DNA from: Streptomyces galbus
GTDB taxonomy: Bacteria > Actinomycetota > Actinomycetes > Streptomycetales > Streptomycetaceae
NCBI RefSeq assembly: GCF_005280195.1
Contig: NZ_SZPR01000010.1
Location: 124,001 to 188,000, forward strand
Length of the DNA stretch: 64,000 bases
Direction: 5' to 3'
Below are positions 27,376 to 37,949 of the stretch, piece after piece. Position 1 is the stretch's first letter. Each line of letters starts with the position of its first letter. The notes below the pieces were generated by a model that saw only the letters and a list, made by a program, of their open reading frames with translations, was not told the origin of the DNA and did no database searches. Position numbers and translations under genes: made by a program.

Positions 27376-28275
27376 CTACTCCTCCTGCCCGCCCTCGGTA
27401 TCCGCGCCCTGCCCGTCCGGTTCCTCGTCGGACGGGGCGTCGGCCGACTCCTCGGCCGGGTCCGTCGTCCCGTCCGACGCCGCCTCCCCGGGCGGGTCGT
27501 CCGACCCGGCGGTGGTGGTCGCGGCCGGGGCCGCGGGTCCGTCGGGCGTCGCCGTGGCACCGTTCGCGGTGTCGCCGCGGACGAAGAGGCGGGCGAGGCG
27601 CTCCCCCGTGGCCACGGCGGCCGCGTGGTCCTCGATGGGCTTGACCTCGGAGTCCCTGAAGACGATGTAGGTGACGCCGGAGGGCGTGCCGCCGCCGTGC
27701 GGGTCGGGGCGGATGCCGAGGCCCACGGCGGTGGCGTAGGACGCCTCGCCGATGATGTCGTCCGGGCCGACGTCACCGACGACCGCGTACTGGACACGGT
27801 CGCCGTAGACGACGGCCGCGACCGATCCGCCGTGCACCCCGTCGCGGCGGTGGTCCCAGATGTCGCTGGGCGCCGGGACGACGACGTACGGCAGGGTCTC
27901 GGCGCTCAGGTCGCGGCCGTCGGACTGCTGGAAGGCCGTGCCGGGGGCGAACAGGGGGTCCGTGCGGGCGTTGCAGTGCCGGCCCGGGCGGCCGTCGCAG
28001 TCGATGTCCAGGTCGGCCTTCCAGAAGACGACGCCGCCCGTGGCGCACACCGGGACGGTGGCGGGCGTGTCGTGGTCGGTGCGGTAGCGGCCCTGGGAGA
28101 CGGGTGTGCAGTCGCGCACCCTGGCCAGGAGGTCCGCCGCGCTGACCGCGCCCCCGTGCCGCGGTGCCGGACCGCCCAGGGGCGGCGGCGCCGTCGGGGA
28201 GGCGGCGGAGGACGGGAAGGCCGGGGCCATCAGGGCGAGGCCGGCCACGGCCAGGGTCAACGACTGGGCACGCAC
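27376..28275 (-). CDS. Secreted chitosanase, GH75
   Basis: A secreted 299-residue enzyme that cuts chitosan chains. The signal peptide is residues 1-25 (LTLAVAGLALMAPAF, then SSAAS). The GH75 core has FWKADLDIDCDG and VVYGDRVQYAVVGDVGP with IIGEASYATA; D168 and E177 are the expected catalytic pair. The last 60 residues are an acidic, Pro/Ala/Thr-rich tail without known domains, which is not part of the GH75 fold. GTG at 28275 follows AGGGTCCCTTCC. The gene is divergent from the FN3 protein gene, with operators described separately. Confidence 0.88.
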   Translation of the reverse strand: MRAQSLTLAVAGLALMAPAFPSSAASPTAPPPLGGPAPRHGGAVSAADLLARVRDCTPVSQGRYRTDHDTPATVPVCATGGVVFWKADLDIDCDGRPGRHCNARTDPLFAPGTAFQQSDGRDLSAETLPYVVVPAPSDIWDHRRDGVHGGSVAAVVYGDRVQYAVVGDVGPDDIIGEASYATAVGLGIRPDPHGGGTPSGVTYIVFRDSEVKPIEDHAAAVATGERLARLFVRGDTANGATATPDGPAAPAATTTAGSDDPPGEAASDGTTDPAEESADAPSDEEPDGQGADTEGGQEE

Positions 28276-28479
28276 GGAAGGGACCCTCTCATGGGGGAGG
28301 TGACGAGCACTCAGCCCAATCTCGTGGGGGTCGCCCTACCGGGCCATCCGAAGGGGGCCGTACGGAGCAGGGTGCTGACGCGGTGACAGGGAGCGGGCGC
28401 CGGCGCCCGTCGGGGACGCCGGCCGCCCGGCCGCCCTTCGGCGCGGGATCAGCGACGACAGCGGTCCGCGCCATCGGCA

Positions 28480-28509
28480 CGAACTCCCCAGTGCTGCGGG
28501 GGGAGTTCG
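28480..28509. repeat. Inverted repeat with 10-base arms upstream of chitosanase
   Basis: CGAACTCCCC, a 10-base spacer AGTGCTGCGG, and GGGGAGTTCG. It could be an operator or a transcript hairpin. It lies about 205 bases from the chitosanase start and 140 from the FN3 start. Confidence 0.65.
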
Positions 28510-28605
28510 CCCGTGGGACCCTCAGCATACGTAACCCTCCCGGGTGACCACCAACGCCGGCCCGCCACGCCACGCCCTCTTGATGTGTTCGCATCATCGC
28601 GGCAT

Positions 28606-28621
28606 ATTGGTCCGGACCATT
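28606..28621. promoter_or_regulatory. DasR/GntR-type palindrome before the FN3 gene
   Basis: ATTGGTCCGGACCATT contains the perfect 12-base palindrome TGGTCCGGACCA. It shares the TGGTC and GACCA halves of the DasR responsive element. A -10-like CATATT (28603-28608) overlaps its left end, so binding would cover the promoter. Confidence 0.5.
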
Positions 28622-28650
28622 GCCGCCGTTCCGGGCCGGGAGGCGAGGCC

Positions 28651-29652
28651 GTGCGACGCGTAGGGCCGTACTCAGCGATGCTCGCGGGGGTGCTGGCGCT
28701 CGGCTGCGGCTGTGCGTCGGCGAACGGCGACGGCACCGCGGCCGAGGGCTCGGCGCCCGGGGCGCCCACCGGGGTGACCGCGGCGGCGGGCAGCGCGACC
28801 AGCGTGCACGTGATGTGGAACGCCGTCGGCGCGACGTCCGGTGTGAGGGCGTACGAGGTCTACGAGGGGTCCGCCAAGGTGCGCGAGGTGCCGGGCTCCG
28901 TCCACATGGTCGACGTCGTACGGCTCACCCCCGGCACCGCGTACGCCTTCACCGTGCGCGCCCGGGACGGCGGGGGCCGGCTCGGCCCGCCCAGCCGCGA
29001 GGTGCGCGCCACCACGCCGGCGGCCACGGCCGCCGACCGCGCCGCGCCCACCCGGCCCGGCGGGGTCGAGGGCCGCGCGGTGGGCGCGACGGCCGTGCAG
29101 CTGTCCTGGTCCGCCGCCACCGACGACCGCGCGGTGGTGTCGTACGACGTCTGCCAGGGCGGCACGAGGATCCACAGCGTCGGCGGCAACCAGACGGCGA
29201 CCGTCGTCACCGGGCTGCGGCCCGGCACCCGCTACTCCTTCACCGTGCGGGCCAGGGACGCCGCCGACAACGTCTCCGCCGCCGGGCCCGCCGTCCGGCT
29301 GACGACCCCGCCCGGCACCGGCGCCGCCGACCGGGACACCGCGCCCGCCGGTTTCCGCGCGACCACCCACCGGGCGGACGGGGCGTACTACCTCGACCTG
29401 GCCTGGGTACCGCCGCGGGTGGACGGGCCGGTCACCGAGTACGAGATCCGGCTCGACGGCCGCCGTGCCACCTCGCTCGTGTGGGGCGGCGCCGCGCCCC
29501 GCGACACGGCCTCCTACAGCTTCTACCTCGGCGAGGAGACCGGGCGGACGGTGCGGGTGCGGCTGCGGGCACGGCTGCCCGACGGCACCTGGGGCGCCCT
29601 GTCGGCCGAGCGCTCGGTGACCACCGGGACCACGGGACCCGGCGCGGGCTGA
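28651..29652 (+). CDS. Exported protein with fibronectin type III repeats, probable lipoprotein
   Basis: A 333-residue exported protein. After a short basic start comes a hydrophobic stretch and a lipobox-like LALGCGCAS, so a lipid anchor on Cys is plausible. Three fibronectin type III modules follow: about residues 36-125 (GAPTGVTAAAGSATSVHVMW ... TPGTAYAFTVRARD), 133-222 (repeated TPGTRYSFTVRARDAADN form) and 228-325, the last more divergent. Such repeats are common in Streptomyces polysaccharide-degrading enzymes as linkers, but here no catalytic domain is attached. GTG 28651 has GGGAGGCGAGGCC. Confidence 0.83.
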   Translation: MRRVGPYSAMLAGVLALGCGCASANGDGTAAEGSAPGAPTGVTAAAGSATSVHVMWNAVGATSGVRAYEVYEGSAKVREVPGSVHMVDVVRLTPGTAYAFTVRARDGGGRLGPPSREVRATTPAATAADRAAPTRPGGVEGRAVGATAVQLSWSAATDDRAVVSYDVCQGGTRIHSVGGNQTATVVTGLRPGTRYSFTVRARDAADNVSAAGPAVRLTTPPGTGAADRDTAPAGFRATTHRADGAYYLDLAWVPPRVDGPVTEYEIRLDGRRATSLVWGGAAPRDTASYSFYLGEETGRTVRVRLRARLPDGTWGALSAERSVTTGTTGPGAG

Positions 29653-29816
29653 CCGGCCCGCACCGGTCCGCCGGAGCGGGTCCGTCACCCGGCCGGGTGC
29701 CGTCCGGGTGCGGGAGGGCGGACGGCACCGTTGGCTGGCACCGAGGCAGCACGGGCGTACCCGATCCTCGGCGGCGCAAGGGATGTACCGCCAACCGTGC
29801 CGCCGGAGGACATCCG

Positions 29817-30359
29817 ATGACCGACTCACGTCTTCTCGTCCGCTCCGCACTCACCGTGGCAGCCGCCGCCGCGCTGCCCCTCGCCCTGACCGCCGGCCCG
29901 GCCGCCGCCCGGGCGCAGGGGATCTCCGTGAGCACGGTGGGCACCACCGTCTCCGTGGTCACCAGCGCCTGCACCACCCAGACCAACGGCACCTGGGGCA
30001 CCGGCTCGCTGCTCAGCAGCGGTCAGACGTCGTTCGCGCAGGGGCGGCAGGTGGCCCTGTCGGGCACCTCCGTCAGCCAGTCGGCGGCCTGGTCGAACGT
30101 CAGCCCCGGCACCTACAGCGTCATCGTCACCTGCGCCAACGGCACCACGGCCGGCACCCAGTCGGTCATCGTGTCGGCCCCCGTCACCCGCACACCCACG
30201 CCGACGGCCTCGGCCTCGCGCGGGGTGATGGGCGGCTCGGGCGGCTCCGTCCGCGACTACGGCACCGTCACCCTGGCGGCCGGCGGCACGCTGGTGGGCG
30301 CGGGTGTCATCGCGGCGGCGTGGTTCCTGCGCCGTCGCTCGAAGCCGTACCGCCTGTGA
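29817..30359 (+). CDS. Small surface-anchored protein with signal peptide and C-terminal helix
   Basis: A 180-residue protein. The N-terminal signal peptide spans residues 1-33 (SALTVAAAAALPLALTAG, then PAAARA), and a Thr/Ser-rich beta domain with three cysteines (TSACTTQTNGTWG, VIVTCANGTT) follows. The last 35 residues have a glycine hinge, a hydrophobic helix (TLVGAGVIAAAWFL) and RRR, like a cell-surface anchor without an LPxTG sortase motif. Similar architecture recurs in Streptomyces proteins of unknown role. ATG 29817 follows GGAGGACATCCG. Its last 53 bases overlap the padR gene on the opposite strand. Confidence 0.7.
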   Translation: MTDSRLLVRSALTVAAAAALPLALTAGPAAARAQGISVSTVGTTVSVVTSACTTQTNGTWGTGSLLSSGQTSFAQGRQVALSGTSVSQSAAWSNVSPGTYSVIVTCANGTTAGTQSVIVSAPVTRTPTPTASASRGVMGGSGGSVRDYGTVTLAAGGTLVGAGVIAAAWFLRRRSKPYRL

Positions 30360-30897
30360 CCTCGGACAGGCCGGCGACCTCGGCGAGCGCGTGGGCGAGC
30401 CACCGCGTCCAGAAGGTCTCCAGGTCGATGCCCGCGCGCAGCACCAGGTGACGCAGCCGGTCCTCGGGGCCGTCCCGGCCGGGCGGGAAGTCGCGCCGCT
30501 CGATCTCCTCGTACTCGGCCAACTGCCGCCGGTGCAGGTCGAGGTGGCGGCCCAGGTCGGCCTCCAGGCCCGCGGTGCCGACCACGGCGGCCGCGCGCAG
30601 CCGCAGCAGCAGCGCGTCCCGCTGCGGCTTGGGGTCCTGCCCGGCCGCGGTCCAGCGGGCCAGTTCGGCGCGGCCGGCGGGCAGGACCTCGTAGGCCTTC
30701 TTCTGCCCGCGGGCCGGCTGCTCGGACGGCAGGGCCCGGATGAGGCCGTCGGACTCCAGCTTCCCCAGCTCGCGGTAGATCTGCTGGTGCGTGGCCGACC
30801 AGAAGTACCCGATCGACCGGTCGAACCGGCGGGTCAGCTCCAGCCCCGACGACGGCTTCTCGAGCAGGGCGGTGAGGATCGCGTGCGGGAGTGACAT
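30307..30897 (-). CDS. PadR-family regulator
   Basis: A 196-residue PadR protein: winged helix at the N-terminus (ILTALLEKPSSGLELTRRFD, YFWSATHQQIYRELGKLESD, SEQPARGQKKAYEVLPAG) and a long helical C-terminal half for dimerisation. ATG 30897 has TAGGAT six bases upstream, so it may be leaderless; GGATGAGG is also near. It lies 37 bases after fadH on the same strand, and the pair should form one operon under the palindrome upstream of fadH. Confidence 0.88.
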   Translation of the reverse strand: MSLPHAILTALLEKPSSGLELTRRFDRSIGYFWSATHQQIYRELGKLESDGLIRALPSEQPARGQKKAYEVLPAGRAELARWTAAGQDPKPQRDALLLRLRAAAVVGTAGLEADLGRHLDLHRRQLAEYEEIERRDFPPGRDGPEDRLRHLVLRAGIDLETFWTRWLAHALAEVAGLSEVTGGTASSDGAGTTPPR

Positions 30898-30903
30898 GGC
30901 CTC

Positions 30904-30909
30904 ATCCTA
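30904..30909 (-). promoter_or_regulatory. -10 hexamer of padR (leaderless)
   Basis: TAGGAT on the minus strand, six bases before the ATG, inside the 37-base fadH-padR gap. Confidence 0.45.
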
Positions 30910-30934
30910 GGGACGGCCGCTGCACGGACCGGCC

Positions 30935-33449
<2,515 letters not shown>

Positions 33450-33874
33450 CGTGAACGCTCCTCTCGTGACGGTGACGCGCACCGCGAGTTCCCCACGAGC
33501 GGCACCGCATCCCCCGGACGCGGCACTTTTCGGTCCGGGGCGCCGGGGACGGCCCGACGGAAGAGCGCGCTCGGCGCCGAGCCGCGTCCGCGCCGGAGGC
33601 ACAGGCCGGACGCCGGACGCCGCGGGGCGCGGGAGAGCCCGTCGACCAAGTGACGTGGGCCCGCCGGTGCCCGGGCACGGCACCGAGCGGCATCAGCTCC
33701 GGAGGACAGGCCGACGCCGGGTGCGGGACGGCCGGAGGGCCGAGAGGCCGGGGCCGGCCAGCCACGGGATGCCCGCCGGCCGGCCGGCGGGCAAGGCGCC
33801 GCGCCGTGTCCGGGGCGGCGGGCGGGCCGGGCGCCGGGAGCCCGAGGGTTCGGCCCGCCCTGGCCGCCCGGGGG
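33450..33874. other. Intergenic stretch with a large palindrome
   Basis: 425 bases between two minus-strand genes. Besides the palindrome at 33771-33792 I see no gene; reading frames here are GC-rich and without homology or ribosome sites. The promoter of the 122-residue gene should be near 33470-33520. Confidence 0.55.
33771..33792 (-). terminator. Palindromic hairpin after the secreted protein gene
   Basis: GCCCGCCGG-CCGG-CCGGCGGGC, a 9-bp stem with a 4-base loop, 83 bases past the stop of the secreted protein gene at 33875. Confidence 0.5.
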
Positions 33875-34759
33875 TCAGCGGCGCGTGAAGCGGTACGTCT
33901 TGCTGTCCGTGAGGACGCAGAAGCCCGGGGAGACCACGATCACCCGCAGGGTGCCGGTGCGGCGGTCGTAGTCGATGCCCTCGGCCTCGAAGCCGCCCGA
34001 GCAGCCGCTGCGCAGGGGAAGCTGGCGCAGGGCCGTGACGTGCCCGGTGACGTCCGAGGAGCCGGGCTGCGCCGAGAGGTCGACCTGCAGCAGTGGCTTG
34101 GTCATGCCGAACAGGGACCCCTCGGGGTCGTCGGAGGAGCACAGCAGGGTCGTCGGGCCGGAGAAGTCGCAGCCCTGCACGTCGCGGACGGCGTGGTCGA
34201 GGCGGACCGTGGACGCCTGCGGCAGGTTCGCCGACGGCGAGGTGCCCGCGTTGACGCCGGGGGTGGGGAAGACCAGCAGCCGCGTCATGGTGCCCCACTC
34301 CCCCGCGAGCATCCACTGGCCGTCGGGCGAGATCGCCACCCAGGAGTTGTTCAGGGCCTCGCCGGGGCTGAGCGCGTGCACGTACTCCGACCAGCCGCCG
34401 CCGGGCGCCTGCACGCGGAACATCTTCGAGGTGCCCGAGTCCTGTTGGTAGGGCTCGACGTAGTAGCCGTTGTACGAGGCGTCGGGGTCGCCGACGTGGT
34501 TCCAGCCGCGGACCGACAGGCCGACCGGGATGGTACCGATGCCGGTGTACCGGTTGGGGCTGCCCGCCGGCACCTCGACGGAGGTCAGGCCCTGGCTCTC
34601 GGTCAGCGGGTCGGCGCGGTCGGAGCCGACCTCGGTCCAGGTGTCCGCCGCCGCGGCGGGCGGGGCCGCGGACAGGGCGGCGGCGGCCGCGGTGGCCAGG
34701 ACGACGAGCGCGGTGCGGGCCGCGTGACGACGGCGGCGGCGGGCAGGGCGCAGGGGCAT
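33875..34759 (-). CDS. Secreted protein, possibly beta-propeller
   Basis: A 294-residue exported protein with an Arg-rich N-terminus and Sec signal (RTALVVLATAAAAALSAA, cleavage after PPAAAA). The mature part is beta-rich with propeller-like repeats (SWVAISPDGQWMLAGEWGTM, TRLLVFPTPG, ALRQLPLRSGCSGGFEAEG, GTLRVIVVSPG) and three cysteines. The name of the family escapes me; it has no hydrolase motif I can see. ATG 34759 has GAGGAGTCGG. Divergent from the SpoIIE-type phosphatase gene. Confidence 0.75.
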   Translation of the reverse strand: MPLRPARRRRRHAARTALVVLATAAAAALSAAPPAAAADTWTEVGSDRADPLTESQGLTSVEVPAGSPNRYTGIGTIPVGLSVRGWNHVGDPDASYNGYYVEPYQQDSGTSKMFRVQAPGGGWSEYVHALSPGEALNNSWVAISPDGQWMLAGEWGTMTRLLVFPTPGVNAGTSPSANLPQASTVRLDHAVRDVQGCDFSGPTTLLCSSDDPEGSLFGMTKPLLQVDLSAQPGSSDVTGHVTALRQLPLRSGCSGGFEAEGIDYDRRTGTLRVIVVSPGFCVLTDSKTYRFTRR

Positions 34760-35007
34760 GGGCCGACTCCTCGACAGGGGGGTGGGTGGCGCGGGTCGGC
34801 GCACAGTCTGGCGGTGTTCGGTAGTCATGTACAGACCAACCGGGTGGACGCGGGCGGTCCGATCGGCGAACGGCGCCCGTCCTCGTCCCGGGGGAGGATG
34901 GAGGACGGCACGCAAGGCATGGGAGAACAGGGTTGGGCGCGGTAGAACAGGGGGAGTCGGCACGGGGGACGGCGTGCCGCGGCGACAGTGCGGAGGCGGT
35001 GCGTGGC

Positions 35008-37068
35008 ATGAGTGCAGCCGAACCGGCGGCGGCCGGCGGCCCCATACGGCCCGGTGGCCTCCTCGACGTCCTGAACGTGGCCTCGGTGGTCCTGGACGCG
35101 CGGGGGCGCATCGTGCTGTGGAGCCCCCAGGCCGAGGCCCTGTTCGGCTACCCGGCGCAGGAGGCGCTGGGCCGCTACGCCGCGCAGGTGATGGTGCACG
35201 AGCGGCACGTCGAGCTGGTCGTGAAGCTGTTCGCCGACGTCGTGGAGACCGGCCGCAGCTGGGCCGGCGCCTTCCCGATCCGCCGCAAGGACGGCAGCAC
35301 CCGGCTGATCGAGTTCCGCAACATGCGGCTCCTGGACGACCACGGCGACGTCTACGCCCTCGGCCTGGCCGCCGACCGGCCGACACTGCGCCAGGTGGAG
35401 CAGGACCTCGCGCTCTCCACCCGTCTGGTCTCACAGTCACCGGTCGGGCTCGCCGTCCTCGACACCGACCTGCGGTACGTGTCCGTCAACCCGGCGCTGG
35501 AGCGCATCGACGGCGTCGCGGCCGACGCGCACCTGGGCCGCACGCTGCGCGAGGTGGTGCCCCTGCTGGACGCCGACGCCCTGGAGGAGGCGGCCCGCCG
35601 GGTGCTGCGCACCGGTGAGCCGGTCGTCGACCGCGCCACGGTGGGGCGCACCCCGGCGGACCCGGACGAGGACCACGCCTGGTCGATGTCGCTGTACCGG
35701 CTGGAGGACGCCCGCGGCGCCGTGCTGGGCGTGGCGGTGTCCGTCGTGGACGTCACCGAACAGCACCGGGCCGGCGTCGAGGCCGAGGCGGCCCGCCGGC
35801 GCCTCGCCCTCATCGCGGACGCCTCGGCCCGCATCGGCACCACGCTCGACCTGGAGCGCACCGCCCGCGAGCTGGCCGACGTGGCCGTGCCGGAACTCGC
35901 CGACGTGGCCGCCGTGGACCTGCTGGACGCGGTCGTCGCGGGCCGTCCCGGGACCTTCGGACCGACCGAGTCGGCCGTCATCCGCGCGCTGGCCGTGCGC
36001 GCGTACGCCTCCCCCGAGGCGCTCGCCGCGGCCGACCCGCCCGGCCAGGTCGCCCGCTACGGACCCGACCGGCTGGTCACCGAGTGCGTGCGCACGGGCA
36101 GTCCGGTGCTGGTGCCCGAGGTGGCCGACGACGACTACGTGCGCATCGCCCGCTCCCCCGACGCGGCCGTGCTGCTGCGCCGGTCGGGCGTCCACTCCTA
36201 CCTGGCCGTGCCGCTCATCGCACGCGGCGAGGTGCTCGGCGCCCTGGACCTCAAGCGGACCGTCAACCCCGAGCCCTTCACCGAGGACGACCTGCTGCTC
36301 GCCCGGGAACTGGCGGCGCGCGCGGCCGTGCAGATCGACAACGCCCGCTGGTACCAGAACGCCCGCACCACCGCGCTCACCCTCCAGCGCAGCCTGCTGC
36401 CCAGCCACCCGCCGGTCACCGGCGGCCTGGAGGTGGCCTCCCGCTACCAGCCGGCCGGGGCCACCATCGAGGTCGGCGGCGACTGGTTCGACGTGATCCC
36501 GCTGGACGGCGGGCGGACCGCGCTGGTCGTCGGCGACGTGATGGGCAGCGGCATCGACGCCGCCGCCACGATGGGCCGGCTGCGCACCGCGACCACGACG
36601 CTGGCCTCGCTCGGCCTGGATCCGGCCGTGCTGCTCGAGCACCTCGACCGCATCACCTCCGGCCTCGACCACTCCATCGCCACCTGTGTCTACGTCGTCC
36701 ACGACCCGGAGCTGGGCCAGTGCCGGATCGCCAACGCCGGTCACCTGCCGCCGGTGCGGCTGCGCGCCGGCCGGGCGCCCGAACTGCTGGACCTGCCCAC
36801 GGGGGCGCCGCTCGGGGTGGGCGGGGTGCCGTTCGCCACGACCACCGTCGACTTCGCCCCCGGTGACCGGCTGGTGCTGTACACCGACGGGCTGGTGGAG
36901 ACCCGCCGGCACTCCCTCGACGAGCGGCTGGACGCCCTGCTCGCCCTGCTGGACGGGCCCGGCCGGCCGCTGGAGGAGCTGTGCGACCTGCTCCTGCGCA
37001 CGCTGCACCAGCCCGACAACCACGACGACGTGGCCCTGCTCGTGGCCCGCGCCCGCGAGCGCGGCTGA
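35008..37068 (+). CDS. PAS-PAS-GAF-SpoIIE (PP2C) serine phosphatase
   Basis: A 686-residue signalling protein. Domains in order: PAS 1 (about 20-125, ILVL-type GRIVLWSPQAEALFGYP), PAS 2 (about 135-250, VLDTDLRYVSVNPALERIDG), GAF (about 265-440, HSYLAVPLIARGEVLGALDL) and the PP2C/SpoIIE domain (about 455-685). Metal-binding motifs GGDWFDV, VVGDVMGSG, ANAGHLPP, YTDGLVE and DDVALLV are intact, so it should dephosphorylate an anti-anti-sigma factor. No anti-sigma kinase or STAS partner is nearby. ATG 35008 has GGAGG eleven bases upstream; other in-frame starts lie up to 34933. Confidence 0.92.
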   Translation: MSAAEPAAAGGPIRPGGLLDVLNVASVVLDARGRIVLWSPQAEALFGYPAQEALGRYAAQVMVHERHVELVVKLFADVVETGRSWAGAFPIRRKDGSTRLIEFRNMRLLDDHGDVYALGLAADRPTLRQVEQDLALSTRLVSQSPVGLAVLDTDLRYVSVNPALERIDGVAADAHLGRTLREVVPLLDADALEEAARRVLRTGEPVVDRATVGRTPADPDEDHAWSMSLYRLEDARGAVLGVAVSVVDVTEQHRAGVEAEAARRRLALIADASARIGTTLDLERTARELADVAVPELADVAAVDLLDAVVAGRPGTFGPTESAVIRALAVRAYASPEALAAADPPGQVARYGPDRLVTECVRTGSPVLVPEVADDDYVRIARSPDAAVLLRRSGVHSYLAVPLIARGEVLGALDLKRTVNPEPFTEDDLLLARELAARAAVQIDNARWYQNARTTALTLQRSLLPSHPPVTGGLEVASRYQPAGATIEVGGDWFDVIPLDGGRTALVVGDVMGSGIDAAATMGRLRTATTTLASLGLDPAVLLEHLDRITSGLDHSIATCVYVVHDPELGQCRIANAGHLPPVRLRAGRAPELLDLPTGAPLGVGGVPFATTTVDFAPGDRLVLYTDGLVETRRHSLDERLDALLALLDGPGRPLEELCDLLLRTLHQPDNHDDVALLVARARERG

Positions 37069-37194
37069 CGCGGACGGAGCGGCCCTCGCGGTGCGTCCGG
37101 TTCACAGGCATTTGTTACGTCGTCCTTACCCCGCCGCCCGGACAATCACAGGGAGGGGTGGGCCGTGTCGTCGGGCCGAGGAAGGTGAGCCGTG

Positions 37195-37947
37195 ATGCAG
37201 GAGCCGGAGCGGGAGCACAGCAGCGGCGGTGCCCGGGACGAGGGCGGTGGTGGTGTGCCGCCCGGGGCGGAGGTGCTCGCCTCCGGGCCGCCCGGGCGCC
37301 CCTCGCCGTCGGGGCGGTGGCGGGGCGGCTCGCGGCGGGGCCGCGCGGTGGTCGCGGCCGCCACGGTCGCCGTGCTCGGCCTGGGCGGCACGGTCGCCTA
37401 CGCCGCGACGTCGGGCGGCTCCGGCGGCGGCACGGCACCGGCCGCCCCGGGCTCCTCCTCGGCGCCGTCGCCCGACCGGCACGGGCGCGGGCCGTGGTCC
37501 GGCTTCGGCGGGAACGGGGTGCACGGCGAGGCGACCGTGAAGGACCCGGACTCGGGCGACTGGATCGTCCGCACCTGGCAGCGCGGCACCGTCGAGGGAA
37601 CGGACGGCGGCCGGGTCACCGTGAAGAGCGAGGACGGCGCCTCGTGGACCTGGACGGTCGGCAAGGACACGACCGTCCGCCGGGAGGGGGGCTCCGCCAC
37701 CGGGGCCGGCGCCCTGAAGAAGGGCGACAGCGTCCTGGTCGTCGGCACCCGGGACGGCGACACGAGGACCGCCGACCGCGTGCTCTCCGGCACCTTCACC
37801 GAGCGCGACGACCACGGGGACCACGGCGAGCACGGCGACAAGGACGGCAGGCACGGCCACGGTCCCTTCGGCGACCGCCCGGGGCACCGGTGGGGCGACG
37901 ACGGCACGCCCTCACCGGCGCCCTCGGGCAGCGGCGCGGCCACCTGA
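37195..37947 (+). CDS. Membrane-anchored DUF5666-like protein with His/Asp-rich tail
   Basis: A 250-residue protein with a Gly/Pro-rich cytosolic N-terminus of about 50 residues, one membrane helix (AVVAAATVAVLGLGGTVAYA) and an outer domain with a DUF5666-like beta unit (GTVEGTDGGRVTVKSEDG, TWTVGKDTTVRREGGS, GDSVLVVGTRDGDTRTADRV). The C-terminal 45 residues are full of His, Asp and Gly (DDHGDHGEHGDKDGRHGHG), which could bind metal. ATG 37195 and GTG 37192 both follow the site GAGGAAGGTGAGCC. It stands alone. Role unknown. Confidence 0.78.
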   Translation: MQEPEREHSSGGARDEGGGGVPPGAEVLASGPPGRPSPSGRWRGGSRRGRAVVAAATVAVLGLGGTVAYAATSGGSGGGTAPAAPGSSSAPSPDRHGRGPWSGFGGNGVHGEATVKDPDSGDWIVRTWQRGTVEGTDGGRVTVKSEDGASWTWTVGKDTTVRREGGSATGAGALKKGDSVLVVGTRDGDTRTADRVLSGTFTERDDHGDHGEHGDKDGRHGHGPFGDRPGHRWGDDGTPSPAPSGSGAAT

Positions 37948-37949
37948 CG

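Larger units (their letters stand above)
28276..28650. other. Divergent promoter region, chitosanase and FN3 protein
   Basis: 375 bases without a supported gene. They hold a 10-base inverted repeat at 28480-28509 and a GntR/DasR-like palindrome at 28608-28619, listed separately. Confidence 0.6.
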
